Source: Metellina segmentata
Lineage: Eukaryota; Arthropoda; Arachnida; Araneae; Tetragnathidae
Length of the DNA stretch: 64,000 nt
Direction: 5' to 3'
Assembly (NCBI GenBank): GCA_947359465.1
Contig: OX375873.1
Coordinates: 38,102,437-38,166,436 of the forward strand
Positions 12,864 to 24,544 of this stretch are shown here, in pieces (the first letter of the stretch is position 1; each line of letters starts with the position of its first letter). The translations under genes and the position numbers were made by a program. Under the pieces are notes generated by a model, which was not told the DNA's origin, did no database searches, and saw nothing but the letters and a program-made list of their open reading frames with translations.

Positions 12864-13478
12864 CAACCCTCTAAGTGGATTCGACGAGACAACTCGTCCA
12901 TCAAAATCTGGTCAGTTTTGGCTAATGACGAGATACCTCGTCCATCAAGATCTGGTCAGTTTTGGCTAATGACGAGATATCTCGTCCATCAAGATCTGGT
13001 CAGTCTTGGCTAATGACGAGATATCTCGTCCATCAAGATCTGGTCAGTTTTGGCTAATGACGAGACATCTCGTCCTTCAAGATCTGGTCTGTTTTGGCTG
13101 ATGACGAGATACCTCGTCCATCAAGACCTGGTCAGTTTTGGCTAATGACGAGATATCTCGTCCATAAAGATCTGGACAGTTTTGGCTAATGACGAGATAC
13201 CTCGTCCATCAAGATCTGACCAGTTTTGGCTAATGACATGACATCTCGTCCATCAAGATCTGGTCAGTTTTGGCTAATGACGAGATATCTCGTCCATCAA
13301 GATCTGGTCAGTTTTGGCTAATGACGAGACATCTCGTCCATCAAGATCTGGTCTGTTTTGGCTGATGACGAGATATCTCGTCCATAAAGATCTAATCAGA
13401 TTTGGCAAATGACGAGATATCTCGTCCATCAAGATCTGGTTAGTTTGGGTTAACGACGAGATATCTCGTCCAGACAAC
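12864..13478 (+). repeat. 44-bp minisatellite, locus C: 14 units carrying a 16-bp palindrome
   Basis: Fourteen units start at 12883 and repeat exactly every 44 bp to 13455. Each contains GACGAGATATCTCGTC or a one- to three-base variant. The unvaried palindrome occurs in seven units (12971, 13015, 13147, 13279, 13367, 13411, 13455). The rest of the unit is CATCAAGATCTGGTCAGTTT plus TGGCTAAT. The leader CAACCCTCTAAGTGGATTCG precedes it. The lack of length variation suggests recent amplification or homogenisation. Confidence 0.95.
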
Positions 13479-14509
13479 CACCAGGAGGGGTATCTATAAA
13501 GTGTTTTGTTCTATGCGTTCAGGATGTTTCTGTAGAATTGCGAACACTTTAAGTTGCTTCTAATTTTTTAGAGAAACTCAAAATAATTTATACGTATATT
13601 TTCGAAATTTTTTTCAAAAATCTAATGAATTAATTTTTAATCAATTTTAAAACTTGTATGACTAAAAGTTTTACAAACTTCACAGATAATTAATCTCACC
13701 GCTATTTAGTTCCTTTAAAAATTAGCCCACATTTATTCTCTAAGCTGCATATGTGTGCTTGTTGACTCAAGTCAGTTTCGCCTCCATCGTCTCTTAGCAA
13801 GATACATGTGATTAGAACGCTTCGTGCAATGGCCATAACTGCAACATTTGTTTCATCCTGGCCCTCTGGAGTTTATGATTACAATAGCGACGATGGCAAA
13901 GTTACTAAAAAACGTCGTTTAGAGTTTTGTTTTTAAGATTTTATGGGAGCCGTCATTTTTCATGGATCTTTTTCGTCGATTACCTAAGTGGAGGGGAGAT
14001 TTTTGAGAGGGAAAAAAGTCTGCTGGTGATGAAGGTTGTATGCGTTTGCGTACATTAACACATCACTGGGATTTTTATTGCTTCTCTTAAAACGAACGTG
14101 TTTGAATGCTTAAAATAAGTAATTTAATTATTTTCGGTGACTAGAGAAACGGTTCTTTTCGATAGGGATTCGAAAGCTCCCGCGACCTGGCAATGATTTA
14201 TTGTGGAGTTTAAATATATTTATAAGCATCAAGGCTAGAAGCAATTGGTGGAAACAATGCGTAAACTGACTCTTAAACGTAAGTGCAGGATTTTCAAGGA
14301 GCGAATTTAATCGTTATTATTACCGTCTGATTGATTTGTATAGTTTTCAATACTCAAATCAAAGATAAAAGTTAAATGGTGATTTACAAGCATATTTCAA
14401 AACGTGATTGTGATAAAACGAATCTGTCACCGAATTGCAAACTGAAGCCAAAAAACATAGTTATAAAAATATGGAGAAAATAGTACTAACAAAAACCATG
14501 TTAAAAAAC

Positions 14510-14720
14510 CGACCTGGTCATTGTGTCCAAGAGATATCTCGTCATTAACAAAGCTGACCAGATATCTATGCAGCTAATATATCGTTATTATAAAAAAGCG
14601 ACCAGATATAGATGTATCATACAAAATTTGGCTTTACCTTGATGGTGCGATACTTCATCATCATCAAAATTGGTCAGATCTTTTCAGACGAGATATAACA
14701 TCTATGCCAACTGGATGGTG
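14510..14720 (-). repeat. Minisatellite family relic, locus D
   Basis: Scattered fragments such as AAGAGATATCTCGTCATTAAC, AAGCTGACCAGAT and CTTGATGGTGCGATACTTCA match the 44-bp unit in minus orientation with heavy decay. About four unit remnants are recognisable. Confidence 0.6.
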
Positions 14721-15249
14721 ATGAAGAAATCGAACCTTTGTGCTAATAATCATGAAGAGAAAGTGGTGGATGCAAAAGTCTTAAGATGAAAGTCTTGAAA
14801 ATCTAAAAATCGGACATCTTGCAAATTTTAACAGTGTGTTTCACTTGTAAACCAACAATACGATGCTTCAAAATTAGGTTAGGTTAATCTGTTGCCCGAC
14901 AAGGGACCTTCTCGGCTTCCTATACTACAATAGTCGAACTGAGTGTAGGCTAATTGCGGCGGAGCACCCAATGGGTAGGCCACCGTTAATCCTAAAAGGG
15001 ACAATCACCAACATCTGTGCGCTTACAAACCAGTATTCGGACCTGAATATACTGGGTGACATATTCTATACCTGCTAGGCAGCTATTAATATACGTTTTA
15101 AACATCTTACTGCCGGCTCTTTAGGCAGCTGAAGTTGGAATATTTTATATTCACTATAACAAAAATATCGTCGCATCAATAAAGAGTTGTCCAGGTGTTG
15201 TGCTGGGCTCGATCAACTTGGAATGGCGCTGGCGGCTCTTTATTTTATA

Positions 15250-15321
15250 GGAAATAACCCTATAAATACAAAAACGTGCCTTTTAGAGTATGCAACATGA
15301 GTGTTTGGTTGGATTTTTTAG
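15250..15321 (+). repeat. 70-bp direct repeat, left copy
   Basis: About 70 bp beginning GAAATAACCCTATAAATAC and ending in GTTTGGTTGGATTTTT is repeated at 16192-16261 with roughly 90% identity by eye. The two copies bracket the Tc1 relic. They could be a long duplication made around an insertion, or remnants of an element into which the Tc1 copy inserted. Confidence 0.85.
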
Positions 15322-16060
15322 TCTTCAGTGACGTCTTTAGTATAGTCTTCATGACGAGTCCTGTTTCCAACTGCGTAATGACCACAACCAAAGAGGTTTC
15401 TGGAGACGTCCAGGGCAGCTTGGGTATCATGTCCTTACTATCGCATGTCATACATCCCCACAGCAGGGTGTTATGGTCCGGGGAGCCATTTGATAGCCGG
15501 ACCCCTTTGGTAGTCCTTTCTGGCACACTTACTGCAGAGCGCTACGTAGACGACTTTCTACGACCGGTTGTGTTACCGTTCCTTTTCTGCACCCCGGAAT
15601 TACTTTCCAACAAGATAATGCCGCTCAGGACACGTGTTCCTTGAACTGTCTTCAAGCCTTCCCAGCACTTTCTTTTGGCAGCTAGGTCTTCTGATCTCGC
15701 TTCCATAGAGCAAATTTGGGACGTTATGGGAAGGCGATTGCAACCATCCCGGAATGTTGACCACAAAGCTTGACAGTTCGATACAATTTGGCAAGAAATT
15801 TTGCAGAATACTCTCCGGGAACTTTTTCAGCCTTTGACACGCCGGGTGACAGCTTGCGTCCAGGCCCTAGGTGTACCAACGCCTTCTTGACCTCCTCCCT
15901 TTGTAATGGTCAAGCTCTGAAATAAATAATTCATTTGTTTGAAATTTTAATCGTTTTCTTTTCTATGTATGTTCTTCACATCCACCAATTGTTATTGCAA
16001 TCGGACAACTCCTTCTTGGTGCATCGATTTTTTTTGTTATATAGTGCAAAAAAGGCATGC
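15320..16060 (+). pseudogene. 5'-truncated Tc1-like transposon relic (transposase catalytic core)
   Basis: Pieces of a Tc1 transposase catalytic domain occur in three reading frames. From 15353 the frame reads DESCFQLRNDH, then FWRRPGQ and CHTSPQQGVMV. A second frame holds RTPLVVLSGTLTAERYVDD (about 15500-15555). A third has FQQDNAAQD (15604) and SIEQIWDVMGRRLQPS (about 15703-15750). The C-terminal end, VTACVQALGVPTPS, stops near 15890. All three catalytic acids (DES, QQD, IEQ) survive, but frameshifts and stops separate them. The DNA-binding N-terminal third is missing. A 3' untranslated tail of the transposon type continues to about 16060. The subfamily (DD34E-like) differs from the element at 54.3 kb. 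The relic lies between a pair of 70-bp direct repeats. Confidence 0.85.
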
Positions 16061-16191
16061 AGAAAAACATGATGCACACAGGTTAATAAAAGACAATTTC
16101 ATTAAAATGGTTTTATTTCAAATGTCTGAAGTTCAAAATTTTGAAATATTTCTTTTAAATGAGGAATGTGTTTCTGAAATCTATTCCATAG

Positions 16192-16261
16192 AAATATCCC
16201 TATAAATACAAAAACGTGCTTTTTAGAGTATGCAGCATAATTGTTTGGTTGGATTTTCTAT
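16192..16261 (+). repeat. 70-bp direct repeat, right copy
   Basis: Begins GAAATATCCCTATAAATAC and continues AAAAACGTGCTTTTTAGAG, matching 15250-15321. The sequence after it differs from that after the left copy, so homology ends sharply here. Confidence 0.85.
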
Positions 16262-16344
16262 GCAGCACAGAAAATGTTACTTTTTATTTAATAAAGAGGA
16301 ACATACTCATAATATAATATTTTACTGATACATAAGATGAAAAT

Positions 16345-16440
16345 ACACTCTGGGTAGTTCCAGGAATCGAGTCTGCGCCGCTTACAGCTAGCAGGTGGCT
16401 GATACTAGCGTATGGGCAAACCGAATGTACCACGGCGTAG
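16345..16440 (-). repeat. Possible tRNA-derived SINE head
   Basis: Read on the minus strand, CTAGTATCAGCCACCTGCTA, GGCGCAGACTCGATTCCTGG (B-box-like) and AACTACCCAGAGTGTATTTT resemble a tRNA-like promoter followed by a SINE body. The A box is poor. Not a functional tRNA by eye. Confidence 0.35.
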
Positions 16441-16449
16441 TAGATTCGG

Positions 16450-19400
16450 TACTAGAGCTGTATTTTGTAGCATTGTATTTTTAATCAAAATTACGATTAC
16501 ATCTTAGATATTTCCAAGCTGTTAGATTGATGAAAAACCAAATGACAAAAAAATTTATTTTCAAAAGCGCAAAAGCATTTTTCCGTCAAGGAGGAACTTA
16601 TTTTTCATCGTACAAATTTTTCTGCACGCTTTAGTGGCCGCGAAAATGTTTTGAAAAAATACTTTTCATTAACATCGATTCCGTTGATAGTCAAAAAAAA
16701 ATCTTTATTTTCCTTTTTGCTACAACTACAGACTTCTAGAAATGATTTATTGCTCCAATTTCACCGATGTACTCCTGATTAGTAACCTATGAGAAGGAAA
16801 TAATTACCGACGCTGGATACGAAAAAATAATGCTTGTTGGTTCGGACTGTATATGACAGGTACTGTCCGTCTTGAGGAGAAAATAAAATATGTCCTTATG
16901 GTTCCTAATGACTCAGCTCTTGAGTCGTATTCCTTGGGTGTAATTGGTCAATGCCACAAGTATTGTTTGTGAAAAATTGTTGTAGTAGTTTAATTTTATT
17001 CATTGCCAATTCTTAAAAATTAAATAATTACAAATCAGGAATACAAATATGATAAAAATGGCTTACATAGCGATTTTCAACCGTTATTATACAATGGTAC
17101 GTATAAACTAAATAAATAGGCAACCGAGATGTACTACTGTTATTTTATTTTTAAGGCAACCTCGGCAAGCGGAAAGTTTAAATTTTTGTATTGAATATTC
17201 AAGAAAGTTCTTTCAAAATCCGTTAAACCGTAGCACAAAGTGTAATTTTTTATTCTAGTTGGACAAAATTCAATTTCTTAGTGTCGCAGATTGTCAAAAA
17301 GACATATCTTAAAAGTAGTATGTCCCTTTTAGCAAGAACAGTGTTTTAGTTTTATTTTTGTAAATAATTCCTCCTAACAGGATATACAGGGGTCCATAGT
17401 CGAACTTTCTGCGTTGGCTGCAAAACCAATTTGGCGAATGCGTATTTGTGCTTTGAGGAAAACTGAAAAGTATAGCTCTTGTAATTTCTTTAGCGCTATT
17501 TAGTGGATACTATCATTATCGAGGTATGTTTAAGTGTTTTTAGTTTTTTTGGGTACTATTTCATTAATTTGTAAGATCCTTTTGAATTTATAGCTAATCA
17601 GCGTCTTACGCAACTGCTGATTTCAAATTTAAACTACACTTTTAACATAATATACCACCATATACCAGTAAATTATTACATATGCATTATAGCCGGACTC
17701 ATTTGACGTGCGCAGAACAAAAAATTACTTGCGGAAGTCTGCGGAACTGATAGATAGTTCTTAAATATCAGAAGAACTATGTAAATTTTTCGTCGGTCTA
17801 TTTTTGATAATATTTTTGTGAATTCGAAGCAAACGAAAATCGATGCTATGTTGATATTATATTTTATTATATCTTATATTTCTCAAGAAATGGTAAAATA
17901 TTTGTTACCAAATACTGTTTTGAATGTTTTAAATACTGTTAAAGTGAAAATTTTCGAATTACCCGCGAAAGAATAGAGCAAAAGAGGAGTAATATACCTC
18001 AAAAAAATAATCTCACAGTGTGATTCAAGATCTACCAAGTAATTTACAAGGAAGTTTGAAAAATAGGCCTAGATGGTCTCAAAAAGATTTTTAAGCCTGT
18101 AGCTACAAGGCATAGAAAACGAAACTCATAACCTTGTAGAGAAAACGAGAAAAAAGAATTGTCAATGACCACTGAAGTAAAATTCGAAAGTCAGGCGTAC
18201 GATTTTCTACTTTAAATCGTGAGAGAGCTCTTTGCTGATTTTCTGGAATAGGTACAATTATGAAAACAATCCGTGTCTTAGTAAAACGTCAGTAAAATTA
18301 TCTGAAAATCATCTGCTTGGGTTAAGATTTGACATTAATCTTTCTATGCACCAATATAAAATTACATAAACAACATAAAGAACATTAACTCTAACTTGTA
18401 TACTCCGTATAACACAAAAATGAGCTAAATGGTTGTTACTATTCTAGGATGATTATCGTGGTAACTTCAGCTGTACTACAACTCACAACTAGTCACTTAT
18501 CAACTGCCCTATTAAACGGTTACGTACAATTTATAAACAATCTTTCTTCATGATTTTGTCGAAAAATAATATCAGAAATACAAGTATGAGGGGCTGTAAT
18601 GGCGCTGAACAGAAAACTTTCCAACAATTTTTTTCAGAAAAATATCGCTATAAACAATATGTGTTTAGTATGTCTGGTACTTTTGCTTGTATTAATAAGG
18701 GTAAAACTAGTGCAACGATGTCTTAACTAGACCTTGTAGTTCCATACAATTTATTTTTGCCAAATAATTAGTAAATTCAAGGAAAGTTAATAGTCCATAG
18801 GAATATTATTTCACTTCTTGTATTCTTCCAATTGATAATTGGTCCGCTTCGTAAAAGCGCAAGACAAGGAATAAACACAATAGTCGATAATAGAAATATT
18901 TTCTATCTAATTGTCAAGAACTGATACGAATAGATTAGTCATTACCACAGATCCACTAATAGTAAGGTTACGAGCAAGGTCTACAACTTAACACGGCCAA
19001 ATGTTTCGAAAAAGTTTGAATTTTTTTTAAGAACTTTCCCTCTTGAGATTCCAAGAATATAATTTTGTAATAATGTTCAAATATTTTCCCCTTTAGTTTT
19101 GGATTTATTCCTTATTTTTAAATGGAACTGTTATGGATATATCTGACCATTGTCCAGGTGTATATTAATATAAAATTACAAAATATACAGTTAATAATTG
19201 ATCTAAGTATATTTAATACATGAAGTGAAGTTGACAAATTTCTTTAAAAGTTAGCATATTTCTGCATCCAAATAGCAACTAAAAACGTTAAATAAACACC
19301 AAATCAGTATTTTATTACCCACAGCATCTTATAATCGCACAAAGTCAGTGTATTTTTGATGCAATAATTTTGTCCACCTAGGTTGCGAAAATGACGCACT

Positions 19401-19610
19401 GTGCGTTGTTTGATTTCATTGGTTTGTTTGAAATTTTTTCTTTGATTCCATTGGTTATTTTAATTTTAAATTATTATTTGATTTCATTAGTCCTTTTTTA
19501 TTTTTTTTTCTTTGATTTCATTGTTTCTTTTACTGGTTTTTCGCCATTTGTGTAATTTTTTAAATTTTAATTTATATTACAGTACAGTGCTGTCAGTCAG
19601 GTTGTATTTT
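16450..19610. other. No gene or clear repeat recognised
   Basis: Uniformly AT-rich, many stops in all frames, no tandem structure or inverted ends noticed. Confidence 0.6.
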
Positions 19611-20214
19611 ATACATCTACTAGGGGGCTCCGCCCCCTGCTCGCTTACGCTCGCCAACCCCCGGGGATTGCTGCGCAATCCCATTTGGTTTGCTTCGCAA
19701 ACCAACACTCCTGTCACAGATACCATTTGGTTTGCTTCGCAAACCAACATTACTTTCACAGAGTGAAACTATCTGAATAATTCGTATTATGCTGATTTCA
19801 CTTTCCGGTTCATGACGTCACAGCGAGGGCTTCGCTGCGTCTCGCTTACGCTCGCCGACCCCGGGGATTGCTACGCAATCCGTTTGGTTTGCTTTCTCAA
19901 ACCAATACTTCTTTCGCAAGTGATTTAACTTTTTTTGCTTTAACACTTAATGCACCCTAAACTAATAGCCGCATCAGTAAAAAATCTTCTGCATCTTGTT
20001 CCCTGTACAATTTTAACTAAACATTGTTAATATCCAAACTTTACGATCTGTACTTTGTCGGTAAACTGTCTTGAAAACAGAGGGAAAAAGCGAGCCTTTT
20101 TCCTCGCCAAATAAAAAGAAATCGTTTTTATGGCAATTGTTGCTACGATAAATTTGATATCTGGCAAACCCGATAGTCAAAAGTGTAACCCACTACTGCT
20201 TTCGGAAGCAGCTA

Positions 20215-20790
20215 TGCGAACTGAAAAATACGAAATTTGTGTCACCAACTTTTGATTGCATCGAATTTATTTATGAACCAATTTTAAAAATAATTGTACC
20301 GTAAGAAAGAGTATATTCTGAGGTATACTGCAATATTTTTAAAATTAAAAATTAACAGTAATACTATACAGATATGACCATTTTAGTTTTGTATCGGAAG
20401 TTACGATCTGAAAGTTCCGAAAATTGTATGACCCACTTTTATTTGCATCGATTTTATTTATTAACCAATTTGAAAAATAACTGTACCATAAGAAAGAGTG
20501 TAATGTAATGTATTCAGTGATGTTTTCAAATTTAAAAAATAATGGCTTTTGCCGTAGACAAAACGGTTTTAACAATAAGTAGCGAAAATATCCAAAGATT
20601 CCGAATTTTGTATGACGAACTTTTGATCGCATCCAATTTAATTATTAACCGATTTCAAAAATAATAGTACCGTAAGAAAGAGTATATTCTGAGGTATACT
20701 GCTATATTTTAAAAATTAAAAACTAATAGTAATTAGATATAGATACGGCAGTTTTAAAAAAAAGTAACAAAAATGTCCCGATTTTTCCCG
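20215..20790. repeat. Three tandem units of about 185 bp inside the hairpin-ended element
   Basis: The anchor ACCGTAAGAAAGAGT recurs near 20298, 20486 (one change) and 20669, spacings of 188 and 183 bp. It is accompanied each time by a TTTTGAT/TATTTGCATC-type segment, a 'TTAACC' segment and a TATTCTGAGGTATACTG segment. Divergence is moderate and the short frames here are not genes. Confidence 0.8.
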
Positions 20791-21122
20791 AATTTCAAAA
20801 AAATATTATCAAGAACCACATTTAAATTTCAAAAAAAACTCGACGAGCTGCAAAAATTTACGTTGAGAGGTACTCTTAAAAAAAAACTCACGACTAAAGA
20901 CTGAAATTTTGAATGTGTTTTGCTCACTCGCGGAAGAAATTTCACTTCTTCAACTTTAACACTTAATAAAACCTAAACTAATAGCTGCATCGGAAAAAAA
21001 TCTTAATAATTATCCAGGGAATACGATGAAGAACAAAGCATGTTAATTTCATATTTTTCCGATCAGTACTTTCTCGGGAAACCGTCTAAGAATGGAGCTA
21101 AACAACAAAAATTTCAATTCTT

Positions 21123-21149
21123 CGGCGGCGGCGGCGGCGGCGGCGGCGG
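21123..21149. repeat. (CGG)9 trinucleotide run
   Basis: Nine uninterrupted CGG units sit in an otherwise AT-rich stretch inside the hairpin-ended element. Such a run can vary in length between alleles. Confidence 0.95.
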
Positions 21150-22039
21150 TAACTTTTTTTTAATATAGAGAGATTTATGTAATTCTCTTACGTGGCACGC
21201 AAAAAAGACGTTATTTGTAATCGCGTTTTGGCAACATTGTATGATTGTTTGTTTATCACGAAGCCTCGCGCTTCCAATGAATTTATAGCGTTATCGGATG
21301 AAATTTTATTGAAAAAAAAATAATTTTAGTAGAGCTGTTGCTGTTAATAATAGAAATCAAAGAAAGCGTAGGATCTTTTCAGGGCCATTTAAAAAAAAGG
21401 TCCTTTTCAGTGCCAACAATTATAGTTCAACAAGACGCTTCCACTACAACTTTTGACAACAAACTCAATAAAAAAACGTGGGTGGCTAGAGTGCAGGGGT
21501 AAATGTACGCACAAACAACATGATGGGTATTCAATTTCCAAATCAGCGCTCACATTTCGAGCAAAATTTGCTCAAAGTATTCATTTGAATTCTGATTCCA
21601 TAGGTACTGTATATATGTTTTCTGAAAAACAGCAAAAAAATTTAGATTTGAAAAATATATATTTTTTAATATCATATTTTGTAAACATTTTCTTATGCTA
21701 GGACACATGTCTTCATTGATGCGAGCGAAGCGAGCACATGTTCGCGCAGCGTACCAATGAGGAGGGTTCCGGGGGTTGGTGAGCGTTAGCGAGCAGGGGG
21801 CGGACCCCCTAGTTTCTGTATATTTATTTACGTATATTTATATTAGTTACGAATGCAATACATTTTTTTAAAGTTTAGAAATGTGTTTCTGAAGCTTGTT
21901 ACTTTCCGTAGAAAAAAGAAATAGATTTGTGAAATAATTCTTTTCTTCGTGACATTAGAAGAAAGCCAATTTGAAGCGCCTAGGCCATTTCCACAGTAAT
22001 AAATGTAGACTGAAGCTTTACCAAAGATTTTCACATTCG

Positions 22040-22195
22040 CAAGGTTTGGTGCACGTTAAATCTTTCGTGCCGTGGAAGCGGAGTGCCAGATCAGGTGTTC
22101 ACCTCGTCATCCGACCGTGGTTCAGAACTGTGAGGGTAGTCCTCGGATTGATCACTAACCGTCATCAATAGCCCATTACTTTATTCCATTGCAAC
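22040..22195 (+). repeat. SINE 3' part
   Basis: Contains GGTGCACGTTAAATCTTTCG, ACCTCGTCATCCGACCGTGG, TTCAGAACT and CGTCATCAATAGCCCATTAC, in the same order as the full copy at 40.76 kb, with internal small deletions. Confidence 0.72.
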
Positions 22196-22794
22196 AAGTA
22201 AACAATAGTGCGAATATATAAATTCAACTACCCACCCAAATAATATGTTTGGATCCGTTACACACAAAGAACGAATCAAACGTGCACGTAATACCAAAAA
22301 CCTTTTTTGGGTTACATTTTTGTAAATATTTCCAACTCAGGTGCTGTTGGAATATTATATTTCAGTTTCGACACTGATTTATTGACGATGGACGTTAAAA
22401 CCAATGAAACATCCAAAAGGAGAATGATTTATTCTGTGTCATACGTGTTCACTGTAAAATAATAGTTTTGGAGATTTGACACGATATGTTTTCGAAACCT
22501 TACAAAATATGCTGACAGAACTAGGCACAGCTGGTTGGTATAGATAGAAATGTATTTGCTTTAAAAAAAATTCCTACATTTTATTAGTGTTTAAATTGTC
22601 TTTTCTTATATATTTATAGGAATTATTTATTTAACTTACCAGTACTTAATAGAATTTTTAAAGAAAAAAGCAGCAATTAAAAATTAGTGTATGATATATT
22701 TAGATTAGGTTAGACGCAATAGCATTTCTAATAATACTAAATATGGTATTTTATATTTCAATTACGTCACACTGGTAATTATTTGGTAATTCTT

Positions 22795-23115
22795 TTAATT
22801 AACGTCGTACTAGAACAACACAACGGGCTATTGCCGACGGTCAGGAATCAATCGCCTAAGGGAAAGAACCGAGGATAACACCATATAATTTTGAACTATG
22901 GTCAGATGACGAGACAACACCTGAGCTGACACCCCACTCTCCAACCATCTACACCAACCCGAAGTGAGTACTTTTGGCCTCGAAAGATTTAAGGTGCACC
23001 AGCCGCCTCTACACCATACGCTTACAAACATCAATGCACTGACCCGGATTCGAACCAGGAACCTTCCGATCTAGAGGATAACACCTTAACCACCATACCG
23101 ATTGGACGGCTAACG
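22795..23115 (-). repeat. Full-length tRNA-headed SINE
   Basis: Read on the minus strand it starts near 23110 with a tRNA-like head: ATCGGTATGGTGGTTAAGGT (A-box-like) and, about 45 nt on, TTCCTGGTTCGAATCCGGG (a near-perfect RNA polymerase III B box). The shared body follows (GGTGCACCTTAAATC, TTTCGAGGCC, GAGTGGGGTGTCAGCTCAGG, GTCATCTGACCATAG) and ends at the ATAGCCCGTTGTG / ACGTTAATT tail. Confidence 0.85.
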
Positions 23116-23330
23116 TCGGATTGGAACAATACAGCGAGATGTTGGTGAAGGTCCAGGTTCCAAACCCGAGGGGAAAGACAACATCACGTAATTTTGAACC
23201 AAGGTCAGATGGCTAGGTGACATCCGAGCCGGCACCTCACTCTCCAATGAGGTGCCTGCTCAGAACTTTCATACCAAGCTGGCTTTTGGAGATTTGAGAC
23301 CATGTCAGATCTAGTTCCTGGTTTGACTTG
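23115..23330 (-). repeat. Diverged partial SINE, adjacent to the 115-bp array
   Basis: The SINE body in minus orientation (AACGTCGGATTGGAACAATAC, AATTTTGAACCAAGGTCAGAT, CACCTCACTCTCCAA) is followed by a rearranged 5' portion. It abuts the satellite starting near 23385, whose unit also looks SINE-derived. Confidence 0.65.
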
Positions 23331-23384
23331 AACAATCCTCTTTTGTAAACGATGATCTTCGTTTATAAACGAATTCGCAATCTT

Positions 23385-24515
23385 TCGGTTGCATACCTGT
23401 TACCTCAGTGGGTCTGTACAGTGTGCGAGCATCTTGTGAATTGTGTGTTTTTTTTCCGGTTAGATTCCTATTAATCTTGCAACCGGGTTCCCGCGGCCCA
23501 TAATAATATTTCTAACTGTCGTAGCTTTGTGGGTTTATACAGTATGCGGGCATCTTGTGAATTGTGTTTTTCCTATTAGATTCGTGTTAATCTTGCAGCC
23601 GGGCTACAGCGGCCCATAATAATATTTTTAACTGTCGTAGCTTAGTGGGTTTGTACAGTATGCGGGCATCTTGTGAATTGTGTTTTTCTTGTTAGATTCG
23701 TGTTATCTTGCAACCGGGCTACCACGGCCCATAATAATACTACTAACTGTCGCAGTTCAGTGGGTTTGTACAGTGTGCGAGCATCTTGTGAGTTGTGTTT
23801 TTCCGGTTAGATTCGTGTTATCTTGCAACCGGGCTACCACATCCCATAATAATACTTCTAACTGTCGCAGCTCAGTGGGTTTGTACAGTGTGCGAGCATC
23901 TTGTGTATTGTGTTTTTCCGGTTAGATTCGTGTTATCTTGTAACCGGGCTACCACGGCCCATAATAATACTTCTAACTGTCGCAGCTCAGTGGGTTTGTA
24001 CAGTATGCGAGCATCTTGTGAGTTGTGTTTTTCCGGTTAGATTCGTGTTATCTTGTAACCGGACTACCACGGCCCATAATAATACTTCTAACTGTCGCAG
24101 CTCAGTGGGTTTGTACAGTATGCGAGCATCTTGTGAGTTGTGTTTTTCCGGTTAGATTCGTGTTATCTTGCAACCGGGCTACCACGGCCCATACTAATAC
24201 TTCTAACTGTCGCAGCTCAGTGGGTTTGTACAGTGTGCGAGCATCTTGTGAATTGTGTTTTTCCGGTTAGATTCGTTTTATCTTGTAACCGGGCTACCAC
24301 GGCCCATACTAATACTTCTAACTGTCGCAGCTCAGTGGGTTTGTACAGTGTGCGAGCATCTTGTGAATTGTGTTTTTCCAGTTAGATTCGTGTTATCTTG
24401 CAACCGGGCTACCATTGCCCATACTAATACTACTAACTGTCGCAGCTCAGTGGGTTTGTACAGTATGCGAGCATCTTGTGAGTTGTGTGTTTTTCTGATT
24501 AGATTCCTGCTAAAA
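23385..24515. repeat. 115-bp satellite array, 10 units, containing a SINE-like tRNA head
   Basis: GTACAGT recurs at about 23416, 23537, 23653, 23768, 23883, 23998, 24113, 24228, 24343 and 24458. The period is exactly 115 bp for the last seven intervals. The unit includes CAACCGGGCTACCACGGCCC, which on the minus strand matches the A-box-like head of the SINE at 53.7-54.0 kb (CAACCGGGCTACCGCTGGC). The overlapping 81-97 residue frames are translations of the repeat, not genes. The outer units are more diverged than the inner ones, as expected for unequal exchange. Confidence 0.93.
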
Positions 24516-24544
24516 GCATGTGCGTATTTATATCTACTGTGTTC

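Larger units (their letters stand above)
19619..21813. mobile_element. 2.2-kb inverted-repeat element with hairpin-string ends (family unknown)
   Basis: The left end starts ACTAGGGGGCTCCGCCCCCT and continues with GCTCGCTTACGCTCGCC and AACCCCCGG. The right end is its inverted copy (CCGGGGGTTGG, GAGCGTTAGCGAGC, AGGGGGCGGACCCCCTAGT), giving TIRs of about 45 bp. Inside the left end lies a series of perfect short hairpins with 3-nt loops: GGGGGC/GCCCCC, GGATTGC/GCAATCC, and TGGTTTGC/GCAAACCA twice. A partial second series lies at 19815-19915. The middle has three tandem units of about 185 bp (20.2-20.8 kb) and a (CGG)9 run. No transposase frame is visible, so it is non-autonomous. The family and target duplication are not clear. 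Confidence 0.75.

Noticed and set aside
12864..13478. CRISPR-like array (regular short repeats)
   Set aside because: The repeats have no unique spacers; the whole 44-bp unit is repeated, and the context is a eukaryotic genome.
14868..14895. TTAGGTTAGG resembling the arthropod telomere repeat
   Set aside because: Only two units; chance or a relic, not a telomeric array.
22795..23115. Functional tRNA gene (B box GGTTCGAATCC present)
   Set aside because: The cloverleaf does not close and the sequence continues into a SINE body shared with other copies.
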